DNA from: Cristatella mucedo
Lineage: Eukaryota > Bryozoa > Phylactolaemata > Cristatellidae
DNA length: 64,000 nucleotides
Direction of reading: 5' to 3'
NCBI GenBank assembly: GCA_009760855.2
Contig: WPIO01000303.1
Location: 17,501 to 81,500, forward strand
This document shows, piece after piece, positions 1-43,498 of this stretch (its first letter is position 1; every line of letters begins with the position of its first letter). Position numbers and translations under genes: made by a program. The notes beneath the pieces were generated by a model. The model was not told the DNA's origin. It ran no database searches and saw nothing but the letters and a program-made list of their open reading frames with translations.

Positions 1-2180
1 GTCCACGGCTGCTACATCAATCCTAGTTAATTCTTCGACCGTCCTGACTAAGCCGTGCTCCTAACTCAGCTACCGTGCGTATTTTCTCTGCGTTTCACGA
101 GATGACGTCTTTTGGCTGCCATGTAATCACCAATGCCCATAGAAATTGGATGCTCTGTAGAAAACTGTACTAGGCAACACCTGCTTGGCATTCGCGGCGT
201 TGTATAACTACAGACAGAGATACATACATTCGTGACTCGCCAGGCTGCAACTAATAAGTGGGTTGACTGATGATTAGTGAAACAAAGTGAAGCTATAATC
301 GGACCTGGATTATGTTCTTACCAATGTAGTTTATTTGGGGTTTGAGCATTATAAATATTAGGAATCGGAAGCATTAATATTTGAAAGATGAGGCTGTGAT
401 CTGAGAGTCAGTCAAGTAAAGTAAAAGCTTTGAGTAGGACACATTTAATCTCGAGAAGCGCTTGCCTTTTGTCGCTACGTGCTTGCTTGCCAACACATGT
501 TGCGACTGTGTTTGGTTTTCGTCTGCCTACCTGAGTGCATCTGACCCTGCTTTTAATATTTATACCCGAAAGCCCTCGTTCAACTAGTGTCAACTTCTTG
601 AATGTATGTCTAGTAATGTCAGTTGCCGTGTGTTTGTAATCAGGAGCAGCTCCACACATTAATGTTAACGGAAACGTTAACCTGGTAAATCAGCTAGATT
701 ACGACAATGCAAGAGATTATTAGTGGTTCATTAGCTACGATCACTTGAAACCGGATATATCATAGTCTGTTTTTCAGATCGCATAAAAATCATCCAAGGT
801 AGCGGCTAGTCAGTTGTACTTTGTGAATATTGTTCAGATATGACACTCTGCGTCTGTGGAATTCACAGCTAAACGTTAGGAGCACGGAGTTGCTAATAAG
901 AAATGGGCGTTCTTGATTGCTGTCCTGCTCTGCTATCGTCAGACCTTCGTGCATAACACCTGTGTGCGTCACACCTAAGTGTATCGTACGTGCGTGCATC
1001 ACAACTGCGTGCATCACAACTGCGTGCATCACACGTGAGTGCATCATACCTGCGTGCATTGGCGCTGCTTCTAGGATTAGTTAGCCGTGCTTCGAGTCGC
1101 TTGCTCCGCCAGTATCTGTCACGAGGCAGCGAGGACTAGCATCCGTTATGTGAGCTGTGTTTCTGACGAAGTTTAAGTAGCCGCCGCACCGCCTTTATAG
1201 CAGGAGCACTATAATGACCAGTGACTGTGGCAATTGAGCTCGGCGACCCAGCGACAACTGGACGAGTGATTATGAACGGTGCACGATCAGCAGAGGAAGA
1301 TGAGCAGCTCGATATTAATGTAAGATTTATGTAAATATACAAATGCGAGGACTGCGATGATTATCTCACAGCGGACCCAATTATTTATTGCTTCCCTGCC
1401 GGCTAGCGTGGTGAGCAATAAAACGAGCATGACCGGGAACGGTGGGTCGAGAAGATAAGCTCCGAGTAATTGAGTGAGCTGCCACCTACGATAGATAGAT
1501 AGACAGCCTAGCCGCAGGAGATATGGACTAGCCCTGCCTGCCGGTCGCCAAGTTATGTCCTGCTGTTCATTCGTTGACGTTTTCATTCGTGACGCCGCCC
1601 GAGTAGCGCGTGAAACCAACGGCTGTAATGTGAAGGGATTTTTTGTATTATCAGTTGAGTCGGGTTGCTAGCGCTGCTGCCGGTGGCTATCCCTGACCTG
1701 TCGCTACGGTTAGACGCGGTGCGGCTGAAATCGCATCGGGTCAGCATGCATTTCGCGAGCAACCAGCACCAGTGAGGATTAGGCTAACTTAACGACGAAA
1801 TGCCGATGCAGTTTCCACGAAAATATTTACTCGTGCGGTGCTCTACCCGTAATTTTCCAAGTCTCACGTTGCTCAAAAATCAGTCGCAAAAATTCTTCGT
1901 CGGTAGCAGCAGCGATAAATCTTCATAATCGCAGGGCGTTGCACTTACACGCTCGTGAGGCCTGCTTGACACGAGAAGGTGGTGGCATTCTGTAGCACGC
2001 GATGCACTTTTCGATGCAACGAAAACTGTTTTGGATTTTTAAATCAATATCGATATAAATGTGATAAAACGCGAAGCGGTTACGCACATTCATCGCGTTA
2101 CAGCTCACAGTGCGATGCCGAAAGGCTGGGCGCCGGGTCGTAATCCGGCGGAGCGAGACGCTCGCGAAACAGGACTTTAA
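1..2180. other. Intergenic, no gene recognised
   Basis: Only short chance frames and the tandem repeat near 1 kb. Confidence 0.6.
952..1060. repeat. Short tandem repeat (about 15-bp period)
   Basis: Repeats of TGCGTGCATCACAAC with variants in the upstream intergenic DNA. Confidence 0.7.
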
Positions 2181-2450
2181 GGGGTTTAAGCGCATTCGAA
2201 GCCTAAGCGGCTTTCGGTACGCATGCGGTTACTAGTAGACTTCATCTCACATAGCAAAGAGAAAGTGATAAGCACAGCATAGTCAAGAGGGTAGTTGAAG
2301 TAGGAAGTAGCATGCAAGTAGCAGCTCAGTGCGGCTGGGAAGGATGCGCCAAAGGCGGCAGCAGGAGAGTAGATGTCGTTGCGTAAGAATTGTAGAAGTG
2401 AATTCCACGGTCCAGAACTGTGCTGTTCCAGATCCGCTGACGCACGACGC
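2180..2450 (-). mobile_element. LINE-B 3' end, antisense, upstream of the BAZ1A-like gene
   Basis: The minus strand reads GPWNSLLQFLRNDIYSP and RMRTESRLGFE, matching the end of the element at 33-34 kb. Confidence 0.75.
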
Positions 2451-3084
2451 ACTGTCCGATGTTGCTTCTCTTAATGCGCCTCACATCCGTATCCCTAGTT
2501 TCGATTACTAGCTATAGTCTGCGAGCGTACCGAGTACCGGCACAGGCTGCCGCACAACTACTCAGGCTGTGAAAGACGTTTGTCCAGTGTATAACCTGAC
2601 GCTGTCATTGCACGTTGTGCTGCTCAGGCTAGGAAGGCCCTCGGTTGAGACTTAAGACGTTCAGCGAAATATTATTTCCAGGCCTTGGAAGATTGAGTGA
2701 GTCGCGTATCGCGAAACCTTTAGCAGCACGCAGTTTCAAAAGCGACCTGCTTTGACGAAGTAATATTAGCGCTGCTGAGAGACGCGGCCAGACAGGGTAG
2801 CCGCATGTCCTAAAATTTGGCCATCCGCCACCCCGGGTTGAGGCAGAGGCTGGTGGACAGCCGACAGCAGGCGTACCTTTTGGAGCTATTTTTTCACCGG
2901 AAAACGCCGACAAATGTGCAGTCGTTACGACTTCGTTCTTGCCGCTCTCTCGCAGCAGCGCACAGACGGTGGCGCCCTCGAGCGGTGCAAGTGGGCGGTG
3001 CCCGGGCGTGCCGGCTTCGAGCCGCGCATCTCTCTCTTTCCGGCCGACGAGTTTCGCTGCAGGTCTTAAGCGGGTGACGAACGA

Positions 3085-3235
3085 TAGCGTCGTTGCTAGC
3101 AGATAAGCATCGACCAAGGTCAAGGTGAATATATTTGAGGACCGAGGTCGCGGGCTCAAGCTCCGTGGCGTACGCGAAGCGCCTGAATAGAGATTAAGTT
3201 CTCTTAAAGAGCCGTACAAATGACAGTATATCGCG
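3085..3235 (+). mobile_element. tRNA-derived SINE (type 1), upstream of the BAZ1A-like gene
   Basis: B-box-like GGTCGCGGGCTCAAG and tail GAGATTAAGTTCTCTTAAAG. The head is poorly preserved. Confidence 0.6.
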
Positions 3236-3604
3236 GCGCCCCGTCGCACCACCGCGTAGCGTGAGCGCTCCTCTAGTTCAAGACGGACTGGGAGAAGCCG
3301 ACGATCGAGTCTAACCGGGTATAGAATTTCTGATACTCGTGCTATTGCTAGAGACAGGCAAAGCGAGGCGAGTGCAGGGTGCCGCGAGTTTTTTCTCTTT
3401 CGAACGCCGCCACTTTTCAGCAGCACGTTCTGTCGCTGCAGAATCTGCTGCCGAGCTAGCTACACGAATCTAGGTCCGTCGAGGTTGCCGGTGTCCTTGT
3501 TGACTCAAAATGACTTTTAGTACATTGCGCCGTGCTCGGTGATGCGACCGGTGGCCGCTTAGCGCATTAAGGTCGACGAATTGCTTTCTATGCAGCATCT
3601 GTAT

Positions 3605-3690
3605 AGTGCCGAGAGGGATTCAGTTCTCTGAGAGTGCTATAAAATACAAATGTATAATAATAATAATAATTATTATTATTATTATTAATC
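3605..3690 (+). repeat. LINE/SINE-type tail with ATT repeat
   Basis: AGTTCTCTGAGAGTGCTATA followed by an AAT/ATT run, the same end as the 61-kb LINE. Confidence 0.55.
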
Positions 3691-3879
3691 TCGGCAGACG
3701 GATCCAGCGGAGCCCGCCAGGCTGCGGGGGAGTGCTCGGGCAAACCGACTAGGAGCTGCCCGCGTTGACATTCTGGTCGGCCATTTGTGCTAAACGAAAA
3801 CGAAAACTGTCTAGATTTTTTAAAAAGCCGCGCCTTTCGAGCGATTGAGCACTGTTCGAGAAACAAGCGCGCCTGAGGT

Positions 3880-4139
3880 ACCTGCTGAACGCGAGTTGGT
3901 TGGGGGCGGGCTCGCGGGGCGGACGCCGGGAGTGCCGCGGTGCCGGGGACGCTGGGAGGAAGCGGGATAAGCGCGCGGCCCGGCGGGATGCTACTGACCA
4001 ATGAGAGGAGGAGCATTACCTTCCTGTCAGGAGAGCTACTATTTTGAGTTCCTCAGTAAATTTATTACAAATTTTGCTAATGCCGGTTTATTTGGTGTAA
4101 TCTAGAGCCGGATCTGTAGGAAGGACTTCAAAGGGCTTG
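3880..4139 (+). promoter_or_regulatory. GC-rich probable promoter and noncoding first exon of the BAZ1A-like gene
   Basis: About 3890-4000 is strongly GC- and CpG-rich, unlike the sequence on either side. A strong donor (CTTG|GTAAGG) lies at 4139/4140. A matching acceptor (TTTTCAG) ends at 4397, 28 bases before the ATG. I infer a 5' untranslated exon ending at 4139 and an intron of 258 bases. The transcription start is not visible; no convincing TATA box is placed upstream. Confidence 0.45.
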
Positions 4140-4397
4140 GTAAGGATGTCGGCGGCGTGCGAATTCAGGATTACGCGCGCGTTCGGCAAACCCTATCCGC
4201 GAACCCTATATTCACACGCGGTTGCTGCGCGTTACGCCTTTTGTTCATGTCGAGGTAGGGTGTACGTCTTGATTCTAACGGCACGTGTCTGTCGTGGCTT
4301 CGGGTCCCTAGCTCATCCCGGGTACTGCCTAGGATCCGTGGGCGCTTACCGGCGCGGAGGTAGCTTCCGAGTTATCAGTTCATATCGCGATTTTCAG

Positions 4398-4425
4398 GTA
4401 TATGCTACATAGGATTTGAAATAGA
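4398..4425 (+). other. 5' UTR segment before the start codon
   Basis: A short stretch between the acceptor at 4396-4397 and the ATG at 4426. It contains a stop (TAG) just upstream of the ATG, which supports 4426 as the first usable start. Confidence 0.5.
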
Positions 4426-35540
<31,115 letters not shown>

Positions 35541-36011
35541 TTAGTAGCAGTTTAAAGCCATTATATGGTGACTGCAGCGACCGGCGATCTGCATGGCAAG
35601 TTAGATTGCTGCCTTCACATATTTGCATAGCAGCTTATTGGGCCACTCGCCACATGAGCAGATGTGGCACTCGACAGCTGTTATGCCCTATGTGCAAGCG
35701 CGATGCGTTAGCTGTCACATACCTATGTCGATGGCTGCTACGTACTACGCGTGACTACTGCCGGTGCCGGGATTGAGCAAAAAGTTAACCCCTGTCTCTG
35801 CTAGCTTTTGTGCATGCCAAAGAATATTTGTTCAGGGGGCATGTCGAATCAGCACATTATTTGCAATGATGCTGTGCCGCCTATGTAGTCAGCCATCAAC
35901 ATGGTTCATCTGGCTGCTCTTATGCTGCGTGTGGCTTTAGCAAATCCGATGGTCAGTTGGTGAGTACTCATTCTTGTATGGGCAGCACCCTGTCGTGAGA
36001 TGTTGTCCCAA

Positions 36012-36017
36012 AATAAA
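36012..36017 (+). terminator. Poly(A) signal of the BAZ1A-like gene
   Basis: A canonical AATAAA about 470 bases after the stop codon. It is the first clear one in the 3' region, so the 3' UTR is probably about 490 bases. Confidence 0.6.
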
Positions 36018-36019
36018 GA

Positions 36020-36640
36020 AGACCGTTTAATCTCGTACCGTGGCGTTTCCATTTAGGCGGCTTTCACTGGCAATCACCAGCCACTCATCGAATACACTTT
36101 CGACATTGTATCAATATCTGGCGTTTGCTTTTAGTACATGAGTATAGTCAAGCTTTAACATCCTTTCGTGGCAAATTTAGACGTTAAATAACAGCACCCC
36201 CTGTCAATTGTTGCTGTTGTTCCCGTTTGCAATTTGCTGCAATTATTTATAAGGATATTCGGGTGAAGTGCACGGTGTAAAGGGTCAAGGCCGACCTTCA
36301 TTGCTTTATGCATACACGATGCATGAGTAATGTCTCGGTGCACAAAATACTGGCTACAAACAACAAACATGTCCACTTGTAGTATTAATTTTATCGGCTA
36401 CGCTCCAGGGATGTTTTAGCTACGCTTGAGTAAATGCAGCTGCTCATTCAGCTGTAACGAGTGTGTTTCCCGAACTCGTTCTAAGATGTGCCATGCAATG
36501 CATATTTAGAGGAGGTCGGGCAGCCAGCTGCCAAGGGAGCAGGGAATCTGACGAGTTTGCTAGTTTAAGTAACTTGCTGCCAAAAAAACGAGCCGATTGC
36601 TATGCCACACTCTGGGAAGGTTCATCACCCTCCCCGATAA
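36020..36640. other. Intergenic gap between two converging genes
   Basis: It lies between the BAZ1A-like poly(A) signal and the edge of duplicated segment A. No gene seen. Confidence 0.5.
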
Positions 36641-37047
36641 AAGTTTAGCCTCTTGATAACTCACAACTAGCTCCTTGCCTGAATGGGGGGGGGGCTGCCG
36701 TTTGCCTTTACCCCTCCCACAGTTGTCCATGCCAGTCAAGTGTCAGGTATTGGTACCTCCTCGTTAGCACAATCCTGGACTGTGCATGTGAGTGCGTGAG
36801 TGTGTGAACGATCTGTAGCCCAAGTGCATAGCAAGGTGCATACATAGAGGGCTTTACTGCCAGTGTTTCTATATCATTTGATATCAGAATGCACAAGACC
36901 GTATACAGCGAAGCAATTCGCTTATCATTAATGCAGCAATTACGAAGCATTGCAAGGTGACACGAGCACAGCGAACAAATGTGGCTTTGTATCAAGGACG
37001 GTTCAGTCTGGCTGCTCCTATCCTCTCTGCGCGACGTATGGAAGCGA

Positions 37048-37112
37048 TCAAAACTTGCTCAGAAACTTGCCGATGGACTCCACGGCTGCCCGATAGGTCG
37101 CAGGGAATAATC
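37048..37112 (-). CDS. Esterase exon 6 (C-terminus)
   Basis: It encodes LFPATYRAAVESIGKFLSKF and a TGA at 37050-37048, the usual C-terminal helix of the family. The acceptor CCTTTCAG ends at 37113. Confidence 0.9.
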
Positions 37113-38788
37113 CTGAAAGGAGGGTGCATGCAAGCATCATTGAGGCTCGAGGGGTGGCAAGAAACACGCTGCACAAGCACTAAAGTGGGGAGCCCCCTTC
37201 CCCCAAAACCCCGACCAGGGTCTTGAAAGAGCTTGAGCTCTGTGCCAAGGCATTCTCAAATACTTAGAGCTCTATTTTGCAGCTTTTGATGGCAGCAAAC
37301 TCGCTTTGAGTAAACGGCACCGTAGCCTCACTGCGTCGACTCTCCTGTTCGAAATGGCCTTTGCTATGTGGCCATAGTGGCTCACCTGTCAAGTCTGACC
37401 ACTCTCAGCTACGGCACTGCAAAAACTCGGCATGCCTTAGACAAAGGTACAGCACTCAAGCTAGCCCATGCATTAGTTACATCCCATCTAGATTGCTGTA
37501 GATTTCTCTTGGCAGGAGGTACGAGTCTCTGCATTAGCATGCTTTTATTTACTTCGTCCTTTATATTCTTATGCATGCTGCATTTATACTGCGATCATTA
37601 CTAATCAGTCGATACTGTACAGTTTATGCGAATTGTCTAGAAAAAGATTTAGCATTCTCAGGATCCTATAAACATGGGTTTTATTCTTTTTATTATTATC
37701 TAAGGAGCACAATTGCAGGCGACTGAGATCGGCTGCGCTTGGTCTTAACATTGTGGCAGCACATAACTAGTTCCGGACCAGCGCCATAACACTGAAAGCT
37801 GTGCATCGGCAATGAACCAGAACAAGGGCGAATTCGGCAGCTCCACCTTGGCCGAGCATGCCGACTTCCTGGGAGGTCGAGCTTAATTCCAAGTGAGGAT
37901 AGAGTCACACCGCTGGTCAAGGGCCGGCCTACAGGCGATCATCACGTGTGCAGTAGAGCCAGACCAACTGTCAAGACTACGACAGGATGATTGGCTATGG
38001 AAAGGGTATAGATAACCAGTCTTACAAACTCAGCCACTCTCAGGCCTATAATAAGGAAAGTCGAACGCTTGGTAGCCGAGTACCGGAGGGCTGGCAGAGG
38101 CCGGTGCCGCAAGGGGTCAGTGCACTCACGATGGAATGCTCGCATGCCGACCGCTCTAACCTGAGCGACCGATGAATCCGTGAATGATGCCGTCCATTTT
38201 GAGCAGCTCTACAGAGACGCCATCGACTTCCAACTTCTTAGCATAGGCTACGGCAGAGATGGGACAGGGTGGCCATGACCTTGCACTACAATGGGCCTAT
38301 TGTGCTCACAGCAGCCGATTGACAAACACCAGCCTGCAGCCAAAATAGTCACGTGCACGGCAGCTCGACCTAGTATGACAACCACTTTCATCCCGGCCGA
38401 CCCCGAAATGCCTGCAGTGTGGTACTGTAAGAACGAAGGACAAGCTGATAAATGAGTGGTGCCATGCCATGACAGCCATTTTACTTATGCACACGTGCCA
38501 CACAAAGCTAAATTCATAGCACATTATTAGCCAAAATTACTTATGTTGCACAACGATGTGCAGGCTTGTAAGGTCACTGTCTTTCACTCGCACGTACTCA
38601 CCCTTTACCCCCTCTCACAGTTCTGCCTCTGTTCCAAGACTATGGTCTCTGCCTGCCTGTCTTTCTTTTGCTTATGTCTCTCTCCATGTCTCTTGCACTC
38701 TATACACACACGAACACACGTGCATCCGTGAGCGCATGCAGGAACACATTAACTGTACATGTATGTATACACGTGAATATAAACATGT

Positions 38789-38861
<73 letters not shown>

Positions 38862-41800
38862 TGTGTGCATAAGAGTGTGCCGGTACGTATCATCTGATAG
38901 CCGACACGAAGACAGCACAGGAGTTCTCAAGCTATGTGGAGGAGTTTCAGCTACCGAACTCTTGTGTACATGGAAACCAGCCTTTTCAGTTGAACTCTCC
39001 TGCGACTACTATATGTGCGTGCACTAGCCAGCGTTCATACGCCTCCTTAGCAGCCAGCTTCACTGCAATTAGCTCAATGCTCGATGCACCAATCGCCTCG
39101 ATCGGCCCTCAGACGCTTCGTGGTGCACATCGAGTTGAACATAGGGGAAAAACAGGGAGGGGGTAGAGACACAGAAAGCCCAATGATGGCCCAAGTCACG
39201 TGATATCCTGCTAGACACACACACACCCCCCTCTTACCCTGCATGAAAACCCTAACAGCCGTCGAGCATGCTGTTTCCAGTTTTACGGCAAGCATTAAGT
39301 TGCACGCATCCAGTAGCTAGTCGAAGCTGACAGCAACATTGGACAGCGCACCGGAAGAGCCTAAGAGCCAAACTTGCAGCATCGTGAGCAGCAGGCAAGC
39401 AGTAGCAGCAGTCACGTGGTCTGAAGCAGGAGTTCAAGTCAGGCGAGTGCGTGTGCACTGCCGTTTCTTGCTGATGGTCAGGTGAGAGACGATGCCGAGT
39501 ACAGGAGTAAGTGGCAGCCACTTATAAATGGCAGCAGCATGCCTCCCAGGGAGCACTCACCCAGTCCTTCATCCCGAAGAGGGTCACACATCGCAATCAA
39601 TACGAAAGCAGGCGGCAGGTTTGCGAACGATTCGTGGAGCAGAGGCGACACCGTCGGGTCGCGAGGCTCTTCCACTTCGGAGGTCAGAAAGTTCCTCCTG
39701 AACCTAGGGCGTGGCAGGATGTCAGTGCAGTGAACTGCCGGTGGTGCACCTCTGCTGCGACAGTCCGACGCCCCAACGGCGAAGGAAATGCAAGAGTAGC
39801 AAATGCTCGGCGCTGCCTAGGCGACGGCGCATTCAGTGCAGACGCCCGACACAGCCAGGCAAGCTAGTTTCGGCTAGGCAAGTTTCGGCTAGGCAGAGGC
39901 CATGACCTTGGGGCACATGGCCTAGGAGGCCCAAAGGCACAGCAGTGCTGCATAGTAGTGCAGCTGGCAGCTGCCGAGCACCGAAAGTTCACAACTCGCT
40001 GCTATCGGCCTCAGTTGAAGATGCATCTGTTTCGATCAGCTTTCCCAGTGCCTTGCTGAACTTGTATTTTTTTTTATCTGTGCGTATTGCCTGCTTACCC
40101 GAGCACGATTCAGTGTTCGTTACTAGCCAGGGGTCCTACAAACTAGCGGCCCTGAGCCTATTCTCCTGTGCTTGTCCGAATATGACACTCGCGTGCTTTT
40201 GCATGTTTGCCTAGATATAATACTTGTGTGCTTTTTCACACTTGTCTAAGGAATGATCAAAGGCAAGTCCGTGAAAGCTACGTAGCAGTCGCAAGGTGGG
40301 CAGCACAGTGGGCAAAGTACTAAAACAGCTGTTAGTTTGCTTAGTTCCGTTAGCATCGGCTGTCGACACCGATGGCTGGGCTCCTGTACAGCGAAGGTCC
40401 ACGAAGCCAGGGCGCTTCTCAGCAGACCGCCCGGGCTGCTAAACACAGGACCGCTGCCTATAGCAGTGCTCCGAGCAGTGGCCGAGAAGACGGCAGGCTA
40501 GGCATCCTAACGGAACACCGTCACGGAATGCCTCCTGTCACAGAGAGCTACGACCGGATGAACTACTGCTTGCAGGCTCCGGGTAAACTTTTGCTCGAAC
40601 GCAAGTTGCATCCATCGGTTTTACATTAATAATGAAGTAAGTTGAATCAGAAAGATGAATATCTTAAAGTTATGTTCTTGCATCCGTTGTACATCGAGAA
40701 ACAACAACAAAGGTGCTGAGCTGACAGTGTGGCTCACGATACCATGAAAAAAGATAGGCGACGACTTACATCCTACTAGCACGGAGTCTTCCGCTTTCCA
40801 TTAGGTGTACACATTTAATTACCCTTCGCCTTTATGGAGATACACAGTCTTAACGACAGCTACAATGATAACAACAATTATAATACATTGATATTGGCCC
40901 CAAGAGGACCAACTACTTTTTTCTACATATTCTTACATATACATATTCTTATATATACTTACACATACATACATATACTTACGCATACATAGACAGAAAG
41001 CCTGTCAATTAATAAGTTGTAATGACATGCATAATTATAGGTTCACAAAAGACAATTCAAACGGACCCAGCAATTGCTGTGAGGAACTGGTGGGTTTGAT
41101 GACCAAGGTCGTAGGCTCCCTTCATTCGGCATTAGCAAAGCACCTGGATGAAGTTTACATTCTCTAAGGGTGCTATGCAAATTAGGTATACAATTTCTTT
41201 ACTTTAGCCATCCTTTTACATATAATCAAGTAAGGGCATATCGTGATGTAAGTCGATAGCAAGTTCCAGGTTTTGGGATAGGCTATGACGTCGGCTAGAG
41301 GGAGACCACTCTGACACTATTAGTGTCAGGTGGATGACTAAACGACAAGAGCCAAACGTGTGGGTCGTACAAAATCCAGCTCGAGAGTGAGCATGATGGG
41401 GTTCATCATTGCTGGTCGACTATTGAGCTTTTATTGTAAATGTAGTAGACGTTCTTTTCGTTTAATTGCAGTAGCCTGTATTGATGCTGTAGATCCGAGT
41501 AAAAGCTAAGATATATTTGCTAGCTAAGAGCTTCACGAAGAACTTCGTGTCAGCAGGATGCACGTCTTCAGTAGTACACCTGACTTGTCGGCCCAGTGCC
41601 GGCATCGTCGTGCATGCAGCTTCAGTTGTGCACTGCAAGCATTGTAACGCACGCTGTGGTGACATGTCATTGTATGATAAGCGAGAATTGTGGCACAGAG
41701 TGAGCACATCAAGGCTCAGGGTAACACCAATCATTCCCTGCAGCGAGATAATTAAGAGATTGCGAAGCTGCTGCTGCAGCAGCGCCGGCGGGTGGTGGTG

Positions 41801-42862
41801 TCAGGGCTCAGCAGGCAGTTTACCATAGCATGTATGGTACTGAGAGAGCATAGCCAGTGTAGAACTCTTCGTAGGACTTGAACAACCATGGCTGTGTGTA
41901 TGTCAAATCAACTGCAGGATATATGAGAACCTGTAATCACAACAATCACATACATAGCACATAGGAACTTGAGAGAAGAGTCATCCAACTCTGAAACTAA
42001 GAGATCGGATGATCCCTGATTTGCTTCTTACTGTACGTCTATGACATTCTTTAAGCACCAGAAAAGGTTTTTGAGCTGTTGCAGTTGATTGATAGTTGTT
42101 GATTAACAACAGGAGCAAGTTGGGGCTACATATGAGTCACTATGGTGTCTTTACCGCTCCCTCCCGGCATAGCTGGCCTTCGAAGGAGCCGGATTGAGGA
42201 AAACGGTGTACAGCCGACGTTCCATTCATCCTTGCTAGGTTCCAAGGAGCAGAAGTGCTCAGGAAAACGGCACAATAGGCACGGGCAAAGAGAAAGGCAG
42301 TTGCTGCTCGAGTTTACTCGCAATCACGGCTAAACGAGCTCGACCGTGAAAGTGTGCACTAGCTTGGCTGGCAGCCCTGCAAATGTTCCAAGAGGATTTT
42401 CAGTCAGAGCCCACTGCCACAACGTACTGCCCAGCCCAACGACTCCCCATCGTGCAGCCACAGACAGCCAAGCCCCTACAGCTTGCCCCACCCACAGCGG
42501 CCGTGAGGGGAGGGCTGCTGCCTTAGGCAAGTACAAGAACAGCCAAAAGTCAAGCCCAGCTCCAAAGGAGGAACTTCGCTATCATTCAGGTACCAGCGAA
42601 CCACGTGCCGGCCTAAACGGGTTAGAACCAGCAGCAAGCATCTCGACTTCGTGAGGTACTGCCGCTCTGGTTCTTGCAGCAGCACCGGCAGCAGTAGCCG
42701 ACTGACCGATGCCTCGATTATCAGTGGCAAAGAGAGTGAGGGAGGGAGAGAGTGAGTAGTGAGGGAGAGAGAGAGAGAGAGAGAGAGTGAGGGTGAGAGA
42801 GAGGGAGGGTGAGAAAGAAATAGTGAGGCAGAGAAAGTGAGGGAGCAAGAATGAGGGAGATA

Positions 42863-42920
<58 letters not shown>

Positions 42921-43466
42921 TGCACGGCCTGTGACGCTAGCTCACACCTGAAATGCTATACTGTCGCGGATGGAATGACACAGCGAGGCTGCGATGTTGC
43001 CTCCGGCCGAGTCGCCGGCCACTCCGACGCGACTGGCAGTGCTGCCTCCGATCAGCTCCTTGTTCTGCAGCACCCAGCGCACGACGGCCGTGCCGTCCTC
43101 ATAGCAGGCCGGACACTTGCTCTCCGGTGCCAGGCTGTACTCCACGTTGACCACGATGCACCCGCCGAGTCTGCAGCAGTTGCAGCACCAAGTCACGTGT
43201 CAACACTAAGCTCGGCAGTTGTGAGTGGTGTATACTAGCAAGAAACAGGCGACTGCATAAAGCGACGACAAAAGACAGAAAATTAAGCTTAATTATACCC
43301 TCCTACCCCCTGAGCTTCAGCCTAGGAAGTTCGAGATGCCATAACAATACTAACAATACACCAACAACAACTACTACTAGTACTAGCCTTATCTAAAATG
43401 GATTGATATGACCGACAATAATCAAGAAACGCCAAGCAACGGACAGGGAGTAGCGACTTTTTTGGT

Positions 43467-43498
<32 letters not shown>

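Larger units (their letters stand above)
36640..38800. repeat. Duplicated segment A, copy 1 (esterase 3' end)
   Basis: It matches 51800-54630 along its length, including both terminal esterase exons, the intron between them and a LINE scrap. The shared edge begins at the phrase starting TTTAGCCTCTTGATAACTCA. Confidence 0.85.

Noticed and set aside
952-1060. CRISPR-like spacing of short repeats
   Set aside because: A 15-bp tandem repeat in animal DNA, with no spacers and no cas genes.
2629-3426. Minus-strand open frame of 265 codons upstream of the BAZ1A-like gene
   Set aside because: It runs through an antisense SINE (the LRELNLYSG peptide recurs in other SINE-antisense frames here), has no recognisable domain and lies in GC-rich DNA.
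40372-40629. Plus-strand open frame of 85 codons in esterase intron 3
   Set aside because: It looks codon-like and ends near a possible donor, but there is no homology and no partner exon.
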